A DNA stretch of 22,778 nt from CAZERD01 sp964515405 (GTDB taxonomy: Bacteria; Campylobacterota_A; Desulfurellia; Desulfurellales; CAZERD01), in the NCBI GenBank assembly GCA_964515405.1, contig CAZERD010000021.1:1-22778 (forward strand), given 5' to 3'. The notes under the pieces were generated by a model, which saw only the letters and a list, made by a program, of their open reading frames with translations, did not search any database and was not told where the DNA came from. Shown here piece after piece: positions 1 through 7,251 of this stretch (the first letter of the stretch is position 1; every line of letters starts with the position of its first letter). The translations under genes and the position numbers were made by a program.

Positions 1-1
1 A

Positions 2-64
2 GAGAGGTTAGAAGATATTGGTGAGTCTGTCTCATCTTATGAGACAATTTGGTACTATTTCTGA
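2..64 (+). CDS. Possible C-terminal tail of an upstream gene (partial)
   Basis: One forward frame is open from the window edge to a TGA at 62-64 and encodes about 20 residues of mixed, protein-like composition, ending in a Trp-Tyr-Tyr-Phe tail. The next promoter starts five bases after this stop, as expected if a gene ends here. The fragment is too short to identify, and another forward frame closes at 22-24, so this may be non-coding. Confidence 0.25.
   Translation, partial: ERLEDIGESVSSYETIWYYF
28..46 (+). repeat. Short perfect hairpin near the left edge
   Basis: Arms TGTCTCAT (28-35, reading from T28) and ATGAGACA (39-46) pair perfectly around the loop CTT. The downstream bases are only weakly T-rich, so this is not a convincing intrinsic terminator. 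It would lie inside the tail of the upstream reading frame if that is real. It may contribute to ending or processing the upstream transcript. Confidence 0.4.
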
Positions 65-68
65 TGAG

Positions 69-97
69 TTGACATTAAACGGGGTATCGTATAGTAT
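69..97 (+). promoter_or_regulatory. Sigma70-like promoter for tRNA-Leu and metK
   Basis: A consensus -35 box TTGACA lies at 69-74. Candidate -10 boxes are TAGTAT at 92-97 (17-nt spacer, 4 of 6 matches) or TATAGT at 90-95 (15-nt spacer, 5 of 6). Transcription would start near 103-105, just before the tRNA 5' end at 111. No other promoter is evident between the tRNA and metK, so the same promoter probably serves the downstream operon. Confidence 0.7.
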
Positions 98-110
98 TCA
101 AGGTTGAGCT

Positions 111-196
<86 letters not shown>

Positions 197-220
197 ACAA
201 TCCATTCAAAGGAGAATGCC

Positions 221-1381
221 ATGGCAGAAGAAACCTTCCTGTTTACATCAGAATCTGTAACAGAGGGGCATCCTGACAAGATGGCCGATCAAATATCCGA
301 CGCTGTACTGGACGCCATTATACAGGATGACCCCAATTGCAGGGTTGCCTGCGAAACGCTTGTTGCCACGGGAGTAGCCTTCATAACAGGTGAAATATCA
401 ACATCAACGTACGCCGACATCCCTAAGATCGTCAGGAAAACCATAAAAGATATAGGTTATACCAATGCCGAATTCGGTTTTGACTACAAATCATGCTCTG
501 TGATAACCTCCATAGACGAGCAATCTCCTGACATATCAATGGGCGTAAACAGGGACATGGACAACATAGGTGCTGGAGATCAAGGTATGATGTTCGGATA
601 CGCTACAGATGAAACAGATGAACTTATGCCCCTCACTATCGTACTAGCCCATGAGTTAGCAAAGAGGCTTACGTACGTGAGAAAGGAAGGAATGCTCCCT
701 TATCTAAGACCAGATGGGAAAACTCAGGTGACCGTAGAATACAGGGGAGACAAACCAGAGAAGGTAAAAGCAGTTGTGGTGTCAGCTCAACACGACCCGT
801 ACGTAGAAACGGATAAACTGCGAAGGGATATAATTGAGTACGTGGTTGAATACATCATTCCAAAACAATGGTGGGACAAGGACATGAAAATATACATAAA
901 CCCCACCGGCAGATTTGTCCTTGGGGGCCCAAGTGCAGATGTGGGTTTAACAGGCAGAAAAATCATTGTTGACACATACGGCGGAGTGGCTCCACACGGC
1001 GGAGGAGCATTTTCCGGAAAAGATCCCTCAAAGGTAGACAGATCCGCCTCCTATATGGCAAGGTACGTAGCAAAAAACATAGTAGCAGCTGGACTGGCAA
1101 GAAGGTGTACTATACAGCTCGCCTATGCCATAGGCGTAACAAGGCCTGTAAGCATAATGATAAACACACATGGAACAAGCCTAATACCCAAAGAGGAGCT
1201 CAAAAGACTTGTTACGGAAACATTTGATCTAAGCCCTTCAGGGATAATTAAAACGCTAAACTTATTGAGGCCGATATACAAGAAAACAGCAGCATATGGG
1301 CATTTCGGCAGGACAGAAGAAGAATTCACATGGGAAAAAACAGATAAAGCCCAAATACTCAAGGAAAAGGCAGGTGTATAA
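221..1381 (+). CDS. metK: S-adenosylmethionine synthetase
   Basis: MetK is a cytoplasmic enzyme that makes S-adenosylmethionine from methionine and ATP, releasing phosphate and pyrophosphate. The 386 residues match the usual bacterial length. Visible family signatures are GHPDK at residues 16-20 (ATP binding), GAGDQG at 117-122, and the glycine-rich GGGAFSGKDPSKVDRS segment near 260-276 (phosphate-binding P-loop). The ATG at 221 has an AAAGGAG ribosome site at 208-214. The stop TAA overlaps the ATG of ahcY by one base, so the two are translationally coupled. Pairing with ahcY makes sense, since AhcY removes the SAH left by SAM-dependent methylation. The 25-nt gap to the tRNA leaves no room for a SAM riboswitch. 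Confidence 0.98.
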   Translation: MAEETFLFTSESVTEGHPDKMADQISDAVLDAIIQDDPNCRVACETLVATGVAFITGEISTSTYADIPKIVRKTIKDIGYTNAEFGFDYKSCSVITSIDEQSPDISMGVNRDMDNIGAGDQGMMFGYATDETDELMPLTIVLAHELAKRLTYVRKEGMLPYLRPDGKTQVTVEYRGDKPEKVKAVVVSAQHDPYVETDKLRRDIIEYVVEYIIPKQWWDKDMKIYINPTGRFVLGGPSADVGLTGRKIIVDTYGGVAPHGGGAFSGKDPSKVDRSASYMARYVAKNIVAAGLARRCTIQLAYAIGVTRPVSIMINTHGTSLIPKEELKRLVTETFDLSPSGIIKTLNLLRPIYKKTAAYGHFGRTEEEFTWEKTDKAQILKEKAGV

Positions 1382-2637
1382 TGGAATATGATGTAAAAGA
1401 TATAACCCTTGCCAAGGAAGGGAAAAAAAGGATTGAATGGGCATTCAAAAGCATGAATGTCCTAAAATCCATACAGGAGAGATTCTCTAGAGAAAAACCT
1501 TTGAACGGCAAAACTATAGGCGCCTGTCTCCACGTAACAACAGAAACAGCAAACCTCGCAATTACACTCAAGAAGGGTGGAGCAAGTGTTTATCTATGCG
1601 CATCCAATCCCTTATCAACACAGGATGACGTCGCTGCCTCGCTTGTGGCGGATTACGGAATTCCAGTATTCGCAATAAAAGGAGAAGATAGAGAAACATA
1701 CTACAAACACCTAAACGCTGTACTTGACCGCAAACCCAACATCACTATGGACGACGGGGCCGATCTCGTCTCAAGCCTTCACTCCTCAAGAAAGGAGCTT
1801 GCTTCAAACATCCTCGGCTCAACCGAAGAAACAACAACGGGAGTCATAAGGCTAAAGAGTATGGAAAGGGATGGCGTACTCATGTTCCCTGTAATAGCTG
1901 TAAATGATGCAAACACCAAACATATGTTTGACAACAGATATGGAACAGGGCAGTCCACCTTAGATGGAATAATAAGAGCAACCAACAGACTCCTAGCGGG
2001 AAGCACATTCGTCGTGGCCGGATACGGATGGTGTGGAAGGGGTTTAGCTGAAAGGGCGAGGGGTATGGGTGCAAATGTTATTATAACAGAGGTTGATCCC
2101 CTTAAGGCCTTGGAAGCCGTGATGGACGGCTTTATCGTCATGCCCATGGAAAAAGCTGCCGAGATAGGCGACTTCTTCTGCACAGTTACAGGAGACATAC
2201 ACGTGATAAGGGAAGAACACTTTGAGAAGATGAAGGACAGTGCCATAGTAGCAAACGCCGGGCACTTTGACGTGGAAATAGACGTAAAAGCCCTCAAAAG
2301 AATCGCTATACACGAGAGAGATGTGAGACCATTCGTGAGGGAATACACTTTACCCAATGGCAACAACATATATCTTCTGGCAGAAGGAAGATTAATAAAC
2401 CTGTCAGCAGCGGAGGGGCACCCATCAAGCGTTATGGACATGAGCTTCGCCAATCAGGCTCTATCAGCCGAATACATAACAAAACACCACACCGAGCTGA
2501 AAAAGAAAGTCTATGCAGTACCCAGAGAGATAGATGAGACAATAGCCAGACTGAAACTTGAAACCCTTGGAGTCAAGATAGACACGCTAACAGAAGAACA
2601 AAAAGAATACCTTGCCAGCTGGACAGCTGGCACCTAA
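1381..2637 (+). CDS. ahcY: S-adenosylhomocysteine hydrolase
   Basis: AhcY reversibly splits S-adenosylhomocysteine into adenosine and homocysteine using tightly bound NAD. The 418-residue protein shows HVTTET at 51-56, NPLSTQDDVAA at 76-86, the catalytic NDANTKHMFDN segment at 175-185 (Lys180 and Asp184) and the Rossmann loop GYGWCGRG at 214-221. The conserved NLSAAEGHPS segment lies near the C-terminus. It ends in a short YLASWTAGT tail and lacks the Lys-x-x-x-Tyr-Arg-Tyr terminus that completes the neighbouring subunit's NAD site in eukaryotic-type enzymes. It also lacks the ~40-residue insertion of many proteobacterial forms, so it is the short type seen in archaea and Thermotoga. It overlaps metK by one base. 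Homocysteine would be returned to methionine by enzymes outside the window. Confidence 0.97.
   Translation: MEYDVKDITLAKEGKKRIEWAFKSMNVLKSIQERFSREKPLNGKTIGACLHVTTETANLAITLKKGGASVYLCASNPLSTQDDVAASLVADYGIPVFAIKGEDRETYYKHLNAVLDRKPNITMDDGADLVSSLHSSRKELASNILGSTEETTTGVIRLKSMERDGVLMFPVIAVNDANTKHMFDNRYGTGQSTLDGIIRATNRLLAGSTFVVAGYGWCGRGLAERARGMGANVIITEVDPLKALEAVMDGFIVMPMEKAAEIGDFFCTVTGDIHVIREEHFEKMKDSAIVANAGHFDVEIDVKALKRIAIHERDVRPFVREYTLPNGNNIYLLAEGRLINLSAAEGHPSSVMDMSFANQALSAEYITKHHTELKKKVYAVPREIDETIARLKLETLGVKIDTLTEEQKEYLASWTAGT
2613..2632 (+). repeat. Hairpin spanning the last codons of ahcY
   Basis: Perfect 8-bp arms TGCCAGCT (2613-2620) and AGCTGGCA (2625-2632) surround a GGAC loop. The structure ends three bases before the ahcY stop and five before the mrp ribosome site. 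There is no T tract, so it is not a terminator. It could insulate or modulate mrp translation, or slow 3' exonucleases after processing. Confidence 0.6.
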
Positions 2638-2643
2638 AGGAGG
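2637..2643 (+). promoter_or_regulatory. Ribosome binding site fixing the mrp start
   Basis: AAGGAGG lies four bases before the ATG at 2648. It overlaps the ahcY stop codon. This selects 2648 over an in-frame upstream TTG at 2612, which has no such site and would add residues unlike the family N-terminus. Confidence 0.75.
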
Positions 2644-2647
2644 AAGA

Positions 2648-3679
2648 ATGAAAGACAAGATACTTACGGAGCTAAACAGAGTTTTTTATCCAGGAAAAAC
2701 AACAAGCATAGTAAAAGAGAACATTATCCAGGACATAAGGATTGAAGGAAACAAAGCCTTTATAAGAATCAAGCTCCTGGATGATAATCCAAACGTAGCA
2801 GAGATGCTGAAAAAGAGCATCCCTTTGGCAGCCAAGCAGGTTGAAGGAATAGAAGAGGTAGAATTAGAAATAGATAAAACTCCCAAGGAGGAATCAAAAA
2901 CTCTAGAAAACATCAGACACATTATAGCTACCACAAGTGGCAAGGGTGGAGTTGGCAAAACCACTGTAAGCGTGAATATTGCGGTAGCTTTAGCAAAACT
3001 CAATCTCAAGGTAGGTCTACTGGACGCCGACATATATGGACCAAACGTCCCCAAGATGCTTGGCATAGAACACACACCTGTCATGGTGGATCCCAAAAAT
3101 AAGGACAAGATCATGCCCATAAAAAAATATGGGATAAAGGTACTATCCATAGGGAACCTCGTACCAGAAAATGCAGCCGTAATATGGAGGGGACCACTTA
3201 TAGGACAGGCTATAAAGCAATTTCTCAATGACGTTAGTTGGGGCGAACTTGATTTTCTCGTTGTTGATCTCCCCCCCGGCACAGGAGACGCACAACTCAC
3301 CCTGGCTCAAGAAGCCCACGTAAGCGGAGGAATAATTGTCATCACTCCACAAGACGTAGCCCTAAGCGACGCAAGAAAAGCGAATGATTTCTTCAGAAGG
3401 CTGAAGATACCAGTGGTTGGTGTAATAGAGAACATGAGCTACTTCGTGTGCCCTAAGTGTGGAGCAAGAACCGATATATTCTCGCACGGTGGCGGCAAGA
3501 AATTTGCCGCTGAAGAATCTCTTCCATTCTTAGGGGAGATACCCATAAACGTTGAACTGAGAGAAGGTTCCGATAGAGGCAAACCCATAACCATAGCCAA
3601 TCCAGACTCGCCTGTTTCAAAAGCATTTGTCGATGCCGCAAGAAACATTATAGAAACTATAAGATCCTTAGAGGATTGA
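2648..3679 (+). CDS. mrp: Mrp/NBP35-family Fe-S cluster carrier ATPase
   Basis: This is a cytoplasmic P-loop ATPase of the Mrp/ApbC/NBP35 family, which binds and transfers [4Fe-4S] clusters to apoproteins. The 343 residues start with a MIP18/DUF59-type domain (about 1-78). An ATPase domain follows, with the deviant Walker A motif GKGGVGKTT at 98-106 and an ADIYGPNVP segment typical of the family. VVDLPPGTGD forms the switch region, and Cys268-Pro-Lys-Cys271 is the cluster-bridging CxxC pair. A hairpin in the end of ahcY lies just upstream, and the stop overlaps the next gene by four bases. A cluster carrier suits a genome rich in Fe-S and molybdo-enzymes, but the link to the nap genes downstream is only inference. 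Confidence 0.95.
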   Translation: MKDKILTELNRVFYPGKTTSIVKENIIQDIRIEGNKAFIRIKLLDDNPNVAEMLKKSIPLAAKQVEGIEEVELEIDKTPKEESKTLENIRHIIATTSGKGGVGKTTVSVNIAVALAKLNLKVGLLDADIYGPNVPKMLGIEHTPVMVDPKNKDKIMPIKKYGIKVLSIGNLVPENAAVIWRGPLIGQAIKQFLNDVSWGELDFLVVDLPPGTGDAQLTLAQEAHVSGGIIVITPQDVALSDARKANDFFRRLKIPVVGVIENMSYFVCPKCGARTDIFSHGGGKKFAAEESLPFLGEIPINVELREGSDRGKPITIANPDSPVSKAFVDAARNIIETIRSLED

Positions 3680-4593
3680 GAGTAGCAAGTATAGATATGG
3701 GGACAAACACGGTGAGGCTCCTCGTCGCGGAGCTCTCCAGTGGCTGTTCCCTGAATATTTTACACCAAGAGAGTGTTATAACCCGATTAGGCGAAGGATT
3801 TGGAAAGTCGCCTATAATAACGGGGGCTGCACTCAGAAGGACCATTGACGCTCTTCTTCACTACAGGGAAATAATACATAAATACAATGTGAACAGAACT
3901 GTCATTGTAGCTACAAGCGCCATAAGAGAAGCTTTAAACAACCAATGGTTTCTATCCAACCTTAGGCAGGCGGGATTTCAGGTTGTAGTTATATCGCCGA
4001 ACGAAGAAGCGAAGCTCACACATACTGGAATACTCCATTTCATTAAAGAACAAGTCCTTAGCAGGAGATGGATGGCTTTTGACCTCGGGGGAGGCAGCAC
4101 AGAGTTTATGCTATCACAGGGCAAAAACCTAACATTTAGTCTCAGCGTCCCCGTAGGTGTCGTAAAACTCCTTGAAATGTTTATCCGCTCTGACCCTCCA
4201 ACAGCCACAGAGCTATCCTCTGCTTCTTCTTTCTTCAGAAACAAACTAAGTTCAAATATAGACAATACACAAGACTTTGAATTGCTCGTCGGCAATGCAG
4301 GTACAGTTACCACACTTGCAGCTATAGATTTAGGGCTCAGAAAATACGAATACAGACGAACAGAAGGACACATCCTGGAGATAGATAGAATAAAATATAT
4401 ATGCTCCGAGTTAAACTCCATAACTTCCGAGGAAAGGCTCAAAAAGTTCCCTATCCTACAAAGGGGAAGAGAAGACGTAATCTCTATCGGATGTTCGGTA
4501 GTTGTAACAATTATGGAATATTTCAAAAAGAGAGAGCTTGTTACGACCAACGGTAGTCTCCGAGAGGGTGTTCTCATAAACCACTTCTGTTGA
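3676..4593 (+). CDS. Ppx/GppA-family phosphatase, short form
   Basis: The protein is a member of the ASKHA-fold exopolyphosphatase / guanosine pentaphosphatase family, acting on polyphosphate or pppGpp in the cytoplasm. Its 305 residues hold only the catalytic ppx-gppA module. Visible motifs are IDMGTNTVRL at 6-15 (phosphate 1 loop), ATSAIRE at 79-85, an EEAKL segment near 110-114 with the probable catalytic Glu, DLGGGSTEF at 136-144 (phosphate 2 loop) and GNAGTVTTLAA near 206-216. GSLREGVL closes the domain. The longer E. coli enzymes carry an extra C-terminal HD-like region that is absent here. The start is TTG at 3676, overlapping the mrp stop by four bases (TTGA). The only nearby ATG would remove the first phosphate loop. 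Whether the substrate is polyP or pppGpp cannot be told. Confidence 0.9.
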   Translation: MRVASIDMGTNTVRLLVAELSSGCSLNILHQESVITRLGEGFGKSPIITGAALRRTIDALLHYREIIHKYNVNRTVIVATSAIREALNNQWFLSNLRQAGFQVVVISPNEEAKLTHTGILHFIKEQVLSRRWMAFDLGGGSTEFMLSQGKNLTFSLSVPVGVVKLLEMFIRSDPPTATELSSASSFFRNKLSSNIDNTQDFELLVGNAGTVTTLAAIDLGLRKYEYRRTEGHILEIDRIKYICSELNSITSEERLKKFPILQRGREDVISIGCSVVVTIMEYFKKRELVTTNGSLREGVLINHFC

Positions 4594-4601
4594 GTTCGGT
4601 G

Positions 4602-4629
4602 TTGACTTATAGGCATTTTACATTACAAT
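4602..4629 (+). promoter_or_regulatory. Sigma70-like promoter of the glycerol/Dha operon
   Basis: TTGACT (-35, 4602-4607) and TACAAT (-10, 4624-4629) are separated by 16 nt, each with five of six consensus matches. Transcription would begin near 4636, leaving a leader of about 60 nt before glpF. No obvious operator palindrome or riboswitch fold is seen in the leader. Confidence 0.75.
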
Positions 4630-4684
4630 CATGTTAGGTATCCGCTTAGGTTTATCATCCCAACTGGCAGACATAATCTACATT

Positions 4685-4690
4685 GGAGGT
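4685..4690 (+). promoter_or_regulatory. Ribosome binding site fixing the glpF start
   Basis: GGAGGT sits six bases before the ATG at 4697. The in-frame ATG at 4631 overlaps the promoter region, upstream of the predicted transcription start, so it cannot be the main start. Confidence 0.8.
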
Positions 4691-4696
4691 GTTTTT

Positions 4697-5572
4697 ATGG
4701 CTCAAGCTGGCATAAAAACAGGCTGGCGGGCCAAGAGTATCTGGGCAGAGATGCTCGCAGAGTTTCTCGGAACGCTCGTTCTCTTGGCCTTCGGAGACGG
4801 TGTCGTGGCGGTAGCCGTGGCTGGTTTAACTGAATCCGGCAGAACCCTGGTAATATTTCAGGGAGCTGGTGGATGGCTTCTAATAACGTGGGGTTGGGCA
4901 ATGGCAGTTGTGTTTGGTGTGTACGTAGCAGGCGGAGTAACCGGAGCTCACATCAATCCCGCCGTCACACTTGGATTCGCAACAAGAGGAGAATTCCCCT
5001 GGAAGAAGGTCATCCCCTACTGGATAGCCCAAACAGCAGGGGCATTCGCCGGAGCTGCCATTGTGTACCTTGACTACTACAAAGCCATCGAAGCATGGAA
5101 CAAGGCCCATCACGTAACTTCCCTGGCAAGCCCTGGAGGACTCACAACCTTTAGCATCTTTGCCACCTTCCCAGCTAAATACTTCGGATCCAATATGATA
5201 GGACCATTCATTGACCAAACAATAGGTACCTTTTTCCTCATGCTATTCGTCCTTGCCGTCGTAGATGCTAAAAACCTTGCCGTTAAAGCAAACTTAGGAC
5301 CATACATAATAGGCATGGCTGTGGCTGCTATAGGTATGTCCTTTGGAGTGGACGCGGGGTACGCCATCAACCCAGCTCGTGATTTTGGACCAAGGGTATT
5401 CGCATGGTTAATGGGCTGGGGACCAAATGCTCTACCTGGGATACATAATTACTTCTGGGTCCCTATAGCGGGTCCTCTGGTAGGAGCTGTTATCGCGGTA
5501 ATCGTTTACAAATTCTTCATAGAAGATACACTCAAGGCAAGACAAGCCTCCGCAGGGGTGGAGGAAGAGTAA
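4697..5572 (+). CDS. glpF: Glycerol facilitator (aquaglyceroporin)
   Basis: This inner-membrane channel of the MIP family allows passive entry of glycerol and related small polyols. The 291 residues contain the two half-helix signatures: NPA at 87-89 in GAHINPAVTLG and NPARD at 225-229. The Asp after NPAR marks aquaglyceroporins rather than water-specific channels. Six hydrophobic membrane segments can be followed. It is the first gene of a five-gene operon, and the next genes are two types of C3 kinase, which fits glycerol or dihydroxyacetone as cargo. The dhaK ribosome site AAAGGAGGT begins inside its stop codon. The N-terminal ~15 residues before the first helix are somewhat long. Confidence 0.95.
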   Translation: MAQAGIKTGWRAKSIWAEMLAEFLGTLVLLAFGDGVVAVAVAGLTESGRTLVIFQGAGGWLLITWGWAMAVVFGVYVAGGVTGAHINPAVTLGFATRGEFPWKKVIPYWIAQTAGAFAGAAIVYLDYYKAIEAWNKAHHVTSLASPGGLTTFSIFATFPAKYFGSNMIGPFIDQTIGTFFLMLFVLAVVDAKNLAVKANLGPYIIGMAVAAIGMSFGVDAGYAINPARDFGPRVFAWLMGWGPNALPGIHNYFWVPIAGPLVGAVIAVIVYKFFIEDTLKARQASAGVEEE

Positions 5573-5585
5573 AGGAGGTCAGAAC

Positions 5586-6587
5586 ATGAAAAAACTTATA
5601 AACGATGTGAAAAACGTGGTGAAGGAATCCTTGGAGGGGTTAAAACTCGCCCATGCAGATATACTGGATGTACATTTTTCACCCAATTTCGTATCCCGAA
5701 AAGATGCACCCGTTTCAGGTAAAGTATCGCTTGTATCTGGTGGTGGAAGTGGACACGAACCACTACACTCTGGATTCGTAGGGGAAGGAATGCTTGATGC
5801 CGCGTGCCCCGGAGAAGTATTCACATCACCAACACCTGACCAAATGTACGAAGCCGGTAAAAAAGTAAATTCAGGTGCAGGCGTGTTGTTTATAGTAAAG
5901 AACTACAGTGGTGACGTAATGAACTTTGATATGGCCAAAGACATGCTTTCAGACGAGGGGGTTGATGTAGAAAGCGTTGTTATAGACGACGATGTGGCAG
6001 TGGAAAACAGTCTATACACCCAGGGTAGAAGAGGAGTGGGAACCACTGTACTCGCCGAAAAGATATGCGGTGCTGCCGCAGAAAAAGGATACGACCTAAA
6101 AAAACTTGCCGAGTTATGCAAAAAGGTCAACAGCCTGGGTAGAAGCATGGGCATGGCCCTAACCCCCTGTACGGTTCCCGCAGCCGGGAAACCTACCTTT
6201 GAACTCAAGGAAAACGAGATGGAAATAGGAATAGGCATACACGGGGAACCCGGAAGAACAAGAATGGAACTGAAACCCGCAGACGAGATCACAGAGATAC
6301 TGGCAGAAGCAATAATCAAAGATCTGCCTTACAAAAGTGGAGATGAGGTATTAGCCTTTGTAAACAGTATGGGAGGAACACCTGTAAGCGAATTGTACAT
6401 CGTTTACAGGAAACTCCATGAAATACTTAGCAAAGAGGGAATAACCATTATAAGAAATCTCGTGGGAGCTTATATCACATCCTTAGAAATGCAGGGGGTT
6501 TCCATTACACTCCTAAAAATGGACAAGGAACTCGTGGAACTATGGGATGCGCCCGTAAAAACTCCAGGATTGAGATGGGGGAAATAG
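5586..6587 (+). CDS. dhaK: Dihydroxyacetone kinase subunit DhaK
   Basis: DhaK is the dihydroxyacetone-binding subunit of the PEP-dependent Dha kinase. It binds Dha as a hemiaminal on a histidine and receives phosphate from the ADP carried by DhaL. The 333 residues show SGGGSGHEP at 51-59 (His57, matching E. coli His56), NYSGD at 106-110 (Asp110, matching E. coli Asp109) and GIHGEPG at 217-223, where His219 corresponds to the covalent substrate histidine (E. coli His230). All key residues are present. It is about 20 residues shorter than the E. coli protein. It has a strong ribosome site at 5571-5579 and lies 13 nt after glpF and 17 nt before dhaL. Confidence 0.96.
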   Translation: MKKLINDVKNVVKESLEGLKLAHADILDVHFSPNFVSRKDAPVSGKVSLVSGGGSGHEPLHSGFVGEGMLDAACPGEVFTSPTPDQMYEAGKKVNSGAGVLFIVKNYSGDVMNFDMAKDMLSDEGVDVESVVIDDDVAVENSLYTQGRRGVGTTVLAEKICGAAAEKGYDLKKLAELCKKVNSLGRSMGMALTPCTVPAAGKPTFELKENEMEIGIGIHGEPGRTRMELKPADEITEILAEAIIKDLPYKSGDEVLAFVNSMGGTPVSELYIVYRKLHEILSKEGITIIRNLVGAYITSLEMQGVSITLLKMDKELVELWDAPVKTPGLRWGK

Positions 6588-6604
6588 GGAAAGGAGAACA
6601 ACCC

Positions 6605-7234
6605 ATGAAGCTTACAAAGGAAGACGTTCTGCATTTCCTTGAGAGGGTTATTGAGGAGATAGAGAAAAACAAGGATTTTCTCACAGAACTTGATTCGGCC
6701 ATAGGAGACGGCGACCACGGTATAAATATGGATAGAGGGTTCAAGAAAGTTCGGGATAGCATGAAAACGTTAAAGGACAAGGACATAGGAGCCATACTGA
6801 AAAGTGTGGGAATGATGCTCGTATCAACCGTGGGCGGGGCCTCCGGCCCCCTCTACGGTACAGCATTCATGAAGGCTGGGGGAGAGTTGTCAGGCAAAAC
6901 AGAGGCAAATGAACAGGAGATACTCAAGGCGTTAAAATCTGCTCTCGAAGGAATAAAAATGAGAGGAAAAGCCACAGAAGGTGAAAAAACCATGATAGAT
7001 ACCATTGCTCCGTTCGTTTCCACACTTGAGAAACACATCCAATCCGAAGAGCCAGAAAAGGCCTTTGAAAGGGCGCTGGAATCAGCAGAAAAAGGTATGA
7101 AAGCCACAATACCCATGAAAGCTACCAAGGGTAGAGCCAGTTATCTCGGAGAAAGGAGTATAGGTCATCAGGATCCTGGTGCTACATCATCATTCATCAT
7201 ACTAAAGCAACTTGTCGATGTAGTCAGGGGGTAA
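6605..7234 (+). CDS. dhaL: Dihydroxyacetone kinase subunit DhaL (ADP-binding)
   Basis: DhaL holds ADP as a permanent cofactor that is phosphorylated by DhaM and passes phosphate to Dha on DhaK. The 209 residues equal the E. coli length. The Mg-ADP-binding segment is DSAIGDGDHG at 30-39, whose Asp30, Asp35 and Asp37 fall at the same positions as in E. coli. The glycine-rich segment around VGGASGPLYGTAF and the terminal RASYLGERSIGHQDPGATS segment are typical. The ATG at 6605 has AAGGAGA at 6591-6597. An earlier in-frame ATG lies inside dhaK and has no ribosome site. Some DhaL homologues belong to ATP-dependent kinases, but the adjacent DhaM shows that this one is in a PTS system. Confidence 0.96.
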   Translation: MKLTKEDVLHFLERVIEEIEKNKDFLTELDSAIGDGDHGINMDRGFKKVRDSMKTLKDKDIGAILKSVGMMLVSTVGGASGPLYGTAFMKAGGELSGKTEANEQEILKALKSALEGIKMRGKATEGEKTMIDTIAPFVSTLEKHIQSEEPEKAFERALESAEKGMKATIPMKATKGRASYLGERSIGHQDPGATSSFIILKQLVDVVRG

Positions 7235-7251
7235 AACAAAGGGAGGAACAG

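Noticed and set aside
1779..2453. A 224-residue open frame on the minus strand inside ahcY
   Set aside because: It is fully antisense to a strongly conserved gene, has low-complexity Ser/Leu-rich composition, and has no ribosome site or recognisable motif. The same holds for the other long antisense frames, such as 2686-3300 and 3978-4616.
4631..4696. N-terminal extension of glpF from the ATG at 4631
   Set aside because: That ATG lies upstream of the predicted transcription start and lacks a ribosome site; GGAGGT precedes the ATG at 4697.
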